Assembly: GCA_900128395.1 (NCBI GenBank)
Contig: LT649793.1
Location: 1 to 13,620 of the forward strand
Length of the DNA: 13,620 nt
Reading direction: 5' to 3'
DNA from: Stramenopiles sp. TOSAG23-2
Taxonomy: Eukaryota; Sar
Shown: positions 1 through 7,600 of the stretch, piece after piece
Layout of the letters: the number at the start of each line of letters is the position of its first letter
Position numbering within the stretch: position 1 is the first letter of the stretch
Notes under the pieces: generated by a model
Seen by the model: only the letters and a program-made list of their open reading frames with translations
Told to the model about the DNA's origin: nothing
Database searches by the model: none
Translations under genes and position numbers: made by a program

Positions 1-740
1 ACATTATGCCCTAAATCCTATCCCTATTCATGATAATAAAGCCCAACTATTACATACTACTAGAAAAAAAAAAATACATTCTTGCCAGAAGATGCAGTCT
101 GGTGCAGCAGATTGCCAGATATTAGCACATTTGCATTTTTTGTTTTTTGGATTGTTGTGTTTTTGGTTTGGGATTGCGGAGAAAATTCGCCAAGATGTTT
201 TTTGGTTTTGATTTTTGGCACTTTGGGTTGTTTGCACGAAAGATCAAACAACAAGTATATGACCTAATTTGATACCAAATGCACAATAATAGTGCAATGT
301 GGACATATAATATCATATAAAAAATTCTCTTATTTTATAATTATATGTCAAGAAATATAAATATTTAATAAGGCAAGTGCAATATAAGAGGAGGAGCCCA
401 ACACAGCTGTGTAACGATGGTAAAGTACTTAACGGCCTTGCGGCAAAAAAGTGTTAAAATTTGGTAATGATATATTTTTAAATTTTTTAAAAAATAGTTA
501 AAACTTGATACTCGTACTATTTATATTTTAAAAGTATGGTCATAATGGGTATTTTTAATATTAATTTTTAAATAATTAATTTTAAATTTTGATTAAGTTA
601 AATTAATAAAAATCAAACCATAATTTTAAATTCCTGTTTGGCGCTTTGTTAAAAAACATTATTCCATTTACTAGTACTATTATATTACGATTAAACCAGA
701 ACTGAAGTGGAACATGAATGAAAGTCAAGTGCTATACATC
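1..740. other. Left spacer with a CA-rich (minus strand) leader-like tract
   Basis: No convincing coding region is seen here. Positions about 110-245 are strongly strand-asymmetric: the plus strand is G/T-rich and the minus strand reads as A/C-rich with many CAA, CCAAA and AAAAC units. The same composition occurs just upstream of the membrane-protein gene at 10239-10340, so this tract may be the 5' leader of a gene transcribed leftward beyond position 1. On the minus strand it contains only tiny open frames (for example M-Q-M-C-stop near 150). Positions 401-412 form a perfect 12-base palindrome, ACACAGCTGTGT. Positions 470-640 are extremely AT-rich. The right end holds the downstream flank of the minus-strand gene that stops at 741. 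Confidence 0.4.
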
Positions 741-2819
741 CTATATTCCTCCCGGCGAAAGAACGTCTGATGTTAAAAACTTATTAGTTAAAGAAGGTGA
801 TCCTTTTAATTTTATTTCTGCAAATTTTTTAGTCAAATTATTGTCGTCGACTTTTTTACGAGAAGATCCAAGTGCTTTTTCAACATCTTTTTTTGTCCAT
901 TTATTATTTCTACCACTTCGTTTACCTTTATTTTTTAAAGTTGTTCTACCACTTCGTAATGCATCTACCCAAGTTTGTTTATACGTTTTATTTCCACTTG
1001 GTACAATACCACGTTTTTCAGCTAGTAATTTTAATTCTTTCATTTTCATGTTTGAATAATCAATATTATTATTATTATTGATATTACTACTAATTGTGCT
1101 TGTGCTTGTTTCTGATACCGATGATGAAAATTCAACATCACTTGTTTCAGATAATTTTCTCTTCCATTTCATTAAATTATTGATCAAATGTTTTTTAGTC
1201 CCAGAAACATGTAAATCACGTTCCCTACACATATCTTTCAGTTGATCTATTGTAAAACGTTCATCAAGCCTTACTGGTCCTAAACCTACTAAATTAAAAT
1301 CCATATTATTATTATTATTGTATATTAACTTCGATGGTTTATGAGGGGTATTTGCATGCCTTTTATTTGTATCAAGTTTCACTTTACCTAAACCTTTCAA
1401 CGAGTCAATATTTTTGTCAACATAGGAAGACTCACCTAAACCTTTTAAATAGTATTGGGATTTCATATTATTAACAAATAAGTTTTCTTCCACATCAGTT
1501 TTAAATAACATAGGGTTTTCGTGTTCTGTTGCCATAGGCATCACATTTAAACTATTCCATGACTTTATGAATTTACTTATATGTAAAGGCATTTCAGTTT
1601 TTATTTCCTTTCCACCAAGTTTTACAGAAGTTCCTGGCCCACCCAACACATTAGTCGAATGCAAATGGTACGAAAGTTCTAAACATTTTGCATAGTAATT
1701 TGGGAGCTCAAACCGTACTTTAATACTTCCAGGTGAAAAATATACTTTAATATAAAATGACTTTTCTGATTTTTCCGAAATTTTGACTGTTTTTGCGTTC
1801 ATCAATCTTGCTAATTTTGCCTTCTCTTCTGCTGTTTTCCCTGTTATACCTGGTGCATTGTTTGGCAAAAACACATTGACCTGCTCTTTAGTCAGCCACT
1901 TGAAAATATCAGAACAGATGTTTCCAGATGAACCTAGATCTTCGCTAGCATCTTTTTTACTTTTTTTGTCGTCTGTCCATTCAATTCTCTCAAGATTAGA
2001 TTGCGAAGCACAATATTTTTCCCATGCCTCATAATTCATACCCATAAATTCAAATAAAGATGTTTCTATCGCATGTTTTAAACTCTTTCGAAAATAATCT
2101 TGTTTGTCTTTATTTTTGATAAATTTATTATAGTCTCCTTCTATGTAAAATTGAATTTGGCATTTATCCGAACAAGATACATGTTCCATATCATCTCTTG
2201 AACCATCTGAACTGTATCCTGTTGTATCAGTGGAGAAACCATCCTCAGAAGAAGAAGAAGAATTAATGCAAACTGACATGGAAGGTGTTAACAAAAAATC
2301 GTCAACGTGTGTCATTTTCCCCCTTATTTGTTCAATTATTTCGTCAATGTTTACATTTAAAACACGCGGGCTGTCACGATCTACTTTTATAAATGGAATA
2401 TCACCAAGCAATTTAAATTCCTCTGGTGCCAATGACATTAATTCTCCTATTTTTTGTGAGTCGTTTCTTCGGACGACAGGTTGAATAGGTATACCAGCTT
2501 CTTTTGCCCATTTCAACTCTTCAAGACAAAACCAACGCTTAAAATATGCATTTTTTTCAGGTGGATCACTAGGATTGTCTTCATTCACACAAGGACCAGT
2601 TATAATTGCAAGAAATAATTTGCAATTCTGAACTCCTTCTTTCATTGCATCTGTCGACAGATCAGACATTTTAACATCTAACCATACATTATAATCTTTC
2701 GTAGTCAATTCATGGTATAGAGTGGCAGCAAGGGTTGTTGCCTGCCCACTGCGTCTCGAGTGACCAATAAAAAAATCCCAATGTCCAGGATCGTTCATAC
2801 TCGTTGTTAATGATGCCAT
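741..2819 (-). CDS. TIR-domain protein with two C-terminal SAP DNA-binding modules
   Basis: This is a 692-residue intronless frame starting at ATG 2819 and ending TAG at 741. Residues about 13-165 look like a TIR domain: a first strand with WDFFIGHSR, then NVWLDV, a helix MKEGVQNC, the strand LFLAIITG, and RWFCLEEL followed by GIPIQPVV. TIR domains assemble signalling complexes or cleave NAD+. The Glu used by NAD+-cleaving members is not evident where I expect it (around STDAM, residues 55-59). A Ser/Asp-rich linker (186-210) leads to an unrecognised region (about 215-425) containing GSIKVRFELP. Residues 458-520 hold three LKGLG-like copies. Residues 522-555 match a SAP motif (FTIDQLKDMCRERDL, then SGTKKHLINNLMKW), and 587-622 form a second, weaker one (MKMKELKLLAEKRGI, then SGNKTYKQTWVDAL). 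The basic C-terminus (623-660) would suit nucleic-acid binding or nuclear import. Two Asn runs come from AAT repeats. A nuclear signalling or immune role is inference. Confidence 0.85.
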   Translation of the reverse strand: MASLTTSMNDPGHWDFFIGHSRRSGQATTLAATLYHELTTKDYNVWLDVKMSDLSTDAMKEGVQNCKLFLAIITGPCVNEDNPSDPPEKNAYFKRWFCLEELKWAKEAGIPIQPVVRRNDSQKIGELMSLAPEEFKLLGDIPFIKVDRDSPRVLNVNIDEIIEQIRGKMTHVDDFLLTPSMSVCINSSSSSEDGFSTDTTGYSSDGSRDDMEHVSCSDKCQIQFYIEGDYNKFIKNKDKQDYFRKSLKHAIETSLFEFMGMNYEAWEKYCASQSNLERIEWTDDKKSKKDASEDLGSSGNICSDIFKWLTKEQVNVFLPNNAPGITGKTAEEKAKLARLMNAKTVKISEKSEKSFYIKVYFSPGSIKVRFELPNYYAKCLELSYHLHSTNVLGGPGTSVKLGGKEIKTEMPLHISKFIKSWNSLNVMPMATEHENPMLFKTDVEENLFVNNMKSQYYLKGLGESSYVDKNIDSLKGLGKVKLDTNKRHANTPHKPSKLIYNNNNNMDFNLVGLGPVRLDERFTIDQLKDMCRERDLHVSGTKKHLINNLMKWKRKLSETSDVEFSSSVSETSTSTISSNINNNNNIDYSNMKMKELKLLAEKRGIVPSGNKTYKQTWVDALRSGRTTLKNKGKRSGRNNKWTKKDVEKALGSSRKKVDDNNLTKKFAEIKLKGSPSLTNKFLTSDVLSPGGI
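1062..1080. repeat. ATT/AAT microsatellite encoding poly-Asn
   Basis: A short run of ATT units on the plus strand is read as consecutive Asn codons (around residues 581-585) in the minus-strand TIR-SAP gene, between the two SAP modules. A second run of the same kind lies at about 1302-1320 and encodes Asn 501-505, just before the first SAP module. Such loci are slippage-prone, so length may vary between alleles. Confidence 0.7.
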
Positions 2820-3630
2820 ATTTATTTATATGACAATAAATAATTTATGATAAGCAAAGGTGGTAGTTGTTTTTATAATAATAGTTAATGTAAATGGTAG
2901 AAATCTTTGGATGTAAGTGTATATCACTTTCAGCACGCATAAATATCTCTTGGATTAAACTTATATATAGTAGCATTTATTCATTTCATCGGAAGATCGG
3001 ATAATTACAGTATAAATATATAATAATATAATTTCAATAATAATATATATAATAAAAAAATGCAACAAGTTGTTGCGAGAGCCCTGCATTATTTTTTGCA
3101 TTTTAATTTAAGTATAATATATTTTAAGTATAAAATTAAGTGTTATCAGGAAGTTATATTGCCTATATAAACCCTCTCGTCGGGGGACTTTTAGAAGTGG
3201 CTGTTTTTGGTGCTCCTAATAAAGCAGTATGGAATAGCATTAATAAAATTCATTAAAAAATATAACACATTAAATTAAATATTTCCGATTTTTAATCGCC
3301 TATATGTAGTCAAAGTTTAGTATAAGGTTGAGTAGTTGTTGATGTTATTTTCATGTAAGCTATAATCCCCCGGCTGTAATTGTAGATATCGTTCACAGAA
3401 AAACGACCAGAAAACAATGCATACATTTCCACACACATATCCGGACTGTTTGATCAAACTATATATTTAGTGCTGCTATTTTGCTAATATGCAGATCAAA
3501 GATAATCTACGAGTATATATATATATATTTCAAAACTAGCTCTGTCTCTACATATATATATGTATGTATCCGGATATAATTCCAATGGATGTTATATATA
3601 TGTATATATAAATAAATAATCATAGAGCCA
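2820..3630. other. Divergent intergenic region (TIR-SAP gene / RMP1)
   Basis: This 0.8-kb spacer separates two divergently transcribed genes and should hold both promoters. It is AT-rich, with AT dinucleotide runs around 3515-3530 and 3554-3615. Visible landmarks are a near-perfect inverted repeat at 3062-3076 (GCAACAA, one base, TTGTTGC), a TATATAAA at 3164-3171, and a GC-rich potential hairpin at 3172-3186 (CCCTC, five-base loop, GGGGG). I found no tRNA, snRNA or protein-coding signature. Confidence 0.5.
3164..3171 (+). promoter_or_regulatory. TATA-like element
   Basis: TATATAAA stands just before a GC-rich hairpin. It is about 460 bases upstream of the RMP1 start region, so it would require a long leader or serve an unannotated RNA. 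In DNA this AT-rich such strings occur by chance, so this is only a weak candidate. Confidence 0.15.
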
Positions 3631-3741
3631 ATGTCCATCTCAATCATAAGAGACCTAAAAAATGAGCTTTCCATCATGGATGGAATCATATATAAACATA
3701 ATAATCAACATCGTCATGGAAAATATAGACCTAAAAAATGA
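3631..3741 (+). pseudogene. Truncated first-copy RMP1 N-terminus (36-residue frame)
   Basis: ATG 3631 opens a frame reading MSISIIRDLKNELSIM and on through the HNNQHRHGKY motif, then stops at TGA 3739-3741 after crossing into the second 76-bp repeat. It looks like the original start of RMP1, cut off by the tandem duplication. If transcribed, it would act as an upstream open frame overlapping the remaining RMP1 starts, and might reduce their translation. If the duplication is an assembly error, this is simply the real first exon sequence. Confidence 0.6.
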
Positions 3742-3802
3742 GCTTTCCATCATGGATGGAATCATATATAAACATAATAATCAACATCGTCATGGAAAAT
3801 AT
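3651..3802 (+). repeat. Perfect 76-bp tandem duplication over the RMP1 start region
   Basis: Positions 3651-3726 and 3727-3802 are identical, both beginning AGACCTAAAAAATGAGC and ending CATGGAAAATAT. The unit is 76 bases, one more than a multiple of three, so the second copy is in a different frame from the first. In the first copy the frame opened by ATG 3631 encodes the same NQHR-containing segment as the second copy, but it terminates at 3739-3741 on entering copy two. Only copy two is in frame with the rest of RMP1. The lack of mismatches points to a very recent event or an assembly artefact. Confidence 0.95.
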
Positions 3803-4405
3803 TTTCAAAAATTAAAAATGGTACGTAATAAAATTAAATATATTGTAAATAATTATAATAATAATAATAATATTAAAATAAAAGATATTGAATATATAGA
3901 ACAGTTGGCTGTTTCAACAGCAGAAATATATACAATTTTGTTAGGTAGAAGTTATTTTATGCCACTTGCATTAGTATGCATCTCCTTAATGGCTAAAGTG
4001 ATATCATTATTGAACAATTTAAAAGTATATATATTAAAAAATCAAGATGAAAAACAACCAAGTTCTTCTACAACAAATAATAATAACAATGTAATAATAA
4101 ATACTGATAATCAGGCCGAAAAATACGATGAAAAACAAAGCATAAATACAATAAATACAATGCCAATGAAAACCAATAATATGCTTGAGACGTCTCTAGA
4201 TTCCTTACTTGATAATAATTACAACAGTAACGATACCATTGATGATCATGAATACAATAATAAAAAACGAAAAAAGAAGAAGAAAAAGAAGAAAAAAAAT
4301 AAAAAGATGAAAATAGAGAAAGAAATTGGTGGTGATAATACAAATAATAATAATGATGATGGTGGTGACGAAAGGGATGCAATAGATGATATTTTTGGAT
4401 TTTAA
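3662..4405 (+). CDS. RMP1: RNase MRP protein subunit RMP1
   Basis: The open frame gives 247 residues. RMP1 is a protein component of RNase MRP, the nucleolar ribonucleoprotein that processes pre-rRNA. Three features fit the family: HNNQHR followed by KYFQKLKM near the N-terminus (residues 38-53), a hydrophobic helical core LLGRSYFMPLALVCISLMAKV (split here as residues 93-103 and 104-112), and a Lys/Arg run (201-217) followed by a tail ending IDDIFGF. Yeast RMP1, as I remember it, has the same NQHR motif and a Lys-rich IDGIFG end. The middle is Asn/Ser-rich low-complexity sequence. The true start is uncertain. The 76-bp duplication puts ATG 3631 out of frame, leaving ATG 3662 (an odd hydrophobic N-terminus unlike the family) or ATG 3716 as possible starts. 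Removing one repeat unit would join ATG 3631 directly to the conserved frame. The identification is firm; the start is not. Confidence 0.85.
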   Translation: MSFPSWMESYINIIINIVMENIDLKNELSIMDGIIYKHNNQHRHGKYFQKLKMVRNKIKYIVNNYNNNNNIKIKDIEYIEQLAVSTAEIYTILLGRSYFMPLALVCISLMAKVISLLNNLKVYILKNQDEKQPSSSTTNNNNNVIINTDNQAEKYDEKQSINTINTMPMKTNNMLETSLDSLLDNNYNSNDTIDDHEYNNKKRKKKKKKKKKNKKMKIEKEIGGDNTNNNNDDGGDERDAIDDIFGF

Positions 4406-4602
4406 AAAAAGATACTGGTATATATAATGTGTAAATATATTTTCAAATTTTAATGTTGTAAATAAATACGTAGCATACGATGATGGTGGTGACGAAAGGG
4501 ATGCAATAGATGATATTTTTGGATTTTAAAAAAAGATACTGGTATATATAATGTGTAAATATATTTTCAAATTTTAATGTTGTAAATAAATACGTAGCAT
4601 AC
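4355..4602 (+). repeat. Perfect 124-bp tandem duplication over the RMP1 stop codon and 3' flank
   Basis: Positions 4355-4478 and 4479-4602 are identical. Each unit holds the last 16 codons of RMP1, its TAA stop, and about 73 bases of 3' flank ending CGTAGCATAC. The first copy supplies the real C-terminus; the second lies downstream of the stop and is a silent copy of the conserved IDDIFGF end. The junction starts exactly at a codon boundary (GAT GAT GGT), probably by chance. Confidence 0.95.
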
Positions 4603-4661
4603 GAACCAGATCGGTACGACGAGTATATTTTTTTTCTTATGATACGTACTACACTCTTTCT

Positions 4662-7600
4662 CTACTTCTTCTTTCGTTTACTATTTCCACCACCACTATT
4701 ATCTTTTGATCTATTTTCCCATGACAATAATAATAAATTTAATGTATCAGCAAATGGAACTTTTTTAGCTGCTCCACCAGCCCCTTGATTCTTCAAATAA
4801 ATTTTAAAGTTCTTCATACAATCATCTTGATCTTTTTTATTTTTCAATATATTTTTAGTTGCACCTTTGATATTTGATATATGACAGAGAGTTTCACTGT
4901 TTCTTAAACGCTTTTCTAAATGCTCCAATGGTAAAAAAGATTCTATTACAGCCAAAAATGTGGCTCCAAGTGATTTTTTATATGATTTCATCGTTTTTCG
5001 CAATCCTTTTAGTGGTAATACATCATCGTCATATTCCGATTTTGCACCAATGACACCCCCGAACCATTCCACAAGTATATCGTATGATTGAAATTCTGCT
5101 ATCTCTGCCAGGAAACTTTTTAATTGCTTTTTTAAAGAGCCTGCACCATATTCTAGCATAAAGAAATCATGTAAAAACTCTGGAAATGTTTGTATACGTT
5201 GATCAACATTGTCTGCACGAATCTTTCGAGCACATATTTTACCAATGAGCCCTAATAACTGTTGCAACCGAGCTTTCTCCGCATCTTTTGATGATTTTAT
5301 TTCTACTTTCTTCTCACTTTCTACTTTACCCTTATCTGGTGGCACAAATACTTTTGATAATTGAACTAACTCTTCCCTCTCTTTTTCCAATTCTAGTTCT
5401 TTCTCTTCTGCAAAATGATCTGCGATGCCACTTTCCTCATCCTTCAACGCAGCTTCATTTTTACTTATAATATGCTTAATTAAAATGTCTAATTTTTTAC
5501 TTAATGGTCGTTTCGCATCTGAAATTGTTTTCGATTCCGTCATCTCTGCAGTACGGCCTAACGCTTCGAGGAAATCCGTAAATGCTATCTGTGAGCGTAA
5601 AGATCTTCGATCTTGTACACGATCTCCATTGCGTGACTTTGTCTCATCGACTACACACATTATCGAATATGCAAATGGAAGTGCAATGTCATGTCTGGAA
5701 AAAGAATCATTGCATATTTCACTTTCATTGCAAAAATGCGTCCATTCCCTCAAACTCATTTCATACGAAGTTGCAAACGTGAACGAGCCATCCCCACGCG
5801 CATAAAAATTAAATATTGTCGTTAAATCTTCAGCATAATTGCAAAAAGTGGTATTTACTTCTTCAAAATACAAACGTGCATCTCTGAAATTATCCGACCC
5901 TCTGAAAAAAGATGGCCCTGGGAATTGGCCAACATGATCAGTCGTAAAAGCATATGGTAAAATATCTTTATCCATAAATCTACGGATTGCTTCTGATGGA
6001 GAAAGTAAGTCAAATTCTTTTTTACGCGTCTTACTTTTTGTATGGTATTTTTGAAGCGAAGTGCGAACAATCAATTCTAAAAACTCATAACGCATCAATC
6101 CTTGAATTTCTTCCGTTGGCCCTTCATCACTTTGTCGAGAGGACCCTTCTTCATTTGGAACTCCACCACATCTGCCAAAAAGTTTACTTAAATCTTTTGT
6201 TGTCAGTTGATCTTCATCTATAAATCTCATTTCTTGGCAAAATTTCAACCATGCCGATTTTCGAAATAATAGCAAATTACCACCTGAGCCTAATGTTGCC
6301 GCGTAATAACGGAACAAATCCCTAATTGTACCGAAATATCGTGATAGAATTTCTTGCATCGGTTCAAGCTCATCAATGTCATATATTAAATTTGAAATTT
6401 GAGATAATTCCCAATCTGAATCAAACGCTCGTCGTTGCACAACATCTGTATCCCAAAATGATTCTGCATCTGTATCACGGCATCTTATTTGCCATACAGA
6501 TGTATAATACGCATCGCTATCATCTTTTGTCTCATCCTCTGTTTCATCAACGGTATCCTTTTCTTCTCCCGTTAACGAAAAGAAAACTCCCTTATCTGCG
6601 ACTGGGAAATCTAATATTATATCAGTAAATATTTTTCGTTTCAATATAACTTCACCTCGCAATTTTAAAACTTTCTCTATTTCTTTCTTTTCAACATTAT
6701 CCCCGATTCCTCGCCCGATACATGTTCTTATGCATCGTAAAACTTTTAACGAACCATTTGTATCTAATGATTCAATCAATGCTTTTGTTCCTTCTGTTCC
6801 TAATGGATTGAAACTGGCATCCATATATTCCAATGACATATTATCCTCTAAAATCTTTGCTATTTCTATCGCGCCTTTTGCATCTATATTATTATTTGAA
6901 TATGTAATATGTTGCATAGATTGACTATCTAATAACCATCTAGACATAATAGCTGCAACTTCACTATCTAAACCATTCCAATCTATATTTAACGTTGTTA
7001 AATCAGGAGTGACCATATTGTTGTTTGCCAATACTTCAAATATTGCTTTCCCTCCTCTTATTCTTAAATTATTCCATGCGACATTTAAACTTGTCAAGCT
7101 ATTCACTGTTCCTAGATATTTTGCCATTTCCTGTGCACTTAGCCATGACATTTTATTATGACTTATATCTAAATCTTTTAATGTTTTGTTACGATCAGAA
7201 CACAACGCTTGAAAAAAATCGATAAAAAACGAATCGTTAAAATTGTTATTTGCCAAGCATAATTTTTCCAAAGATACACCAGAAGCCAATCCTTTTGATA
7301 GTGCCGGCAATGCTTCAACGTATTGACGCTTGTATCCTCCAATATTATTTGATCCAATATCAAGGTCAAATAAATCAGGTGCCTTTGAGACATAATTAGC
7401 AATTGCAGTTGCTGCTAGACCATCTATATGGTTATTTCTTACGGACAATGTCGTAATTTCATTTGTACTATTTTCCAATACATTAAAAAGTAAAATCGCA
7501 CCTTTTGATCTTAAACAACCATGATTTACATCTAAACTCTCGACATCTTCTTCTAATGCATGCAAGACACGCGTAACAATTTGTGAAGATGTTGCTCTAC

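Noticed and set aside
60-90. Very short (about 22-base) intron from GTATTT to CTAG on the minus strand
   Set aside because: The T-run explains the resemblance, and the one supported intron in this window is 109 bases with a branch site, which this lacks.
380-460. GC-richer segment with a palindrome, considered as a tRNA or small RNA gene
   Set aside because: It cannot be folded by eye into a cloverleaf, lacks A- and B-box sequences, and has only short stems.
718-1059. Plus-strand 113-residue open frame
   Set aside because: It lies antisense within the TIR-SAP gene, whose frame carries recognisable domains; the plus frame has none.
4068-4382. Minus-strand 104-residue His/Tyr-rich frame
   Set aside because: It is antisense to the low-complexity part of RMP1 and its composition comes from the AAT and AAG repeats.
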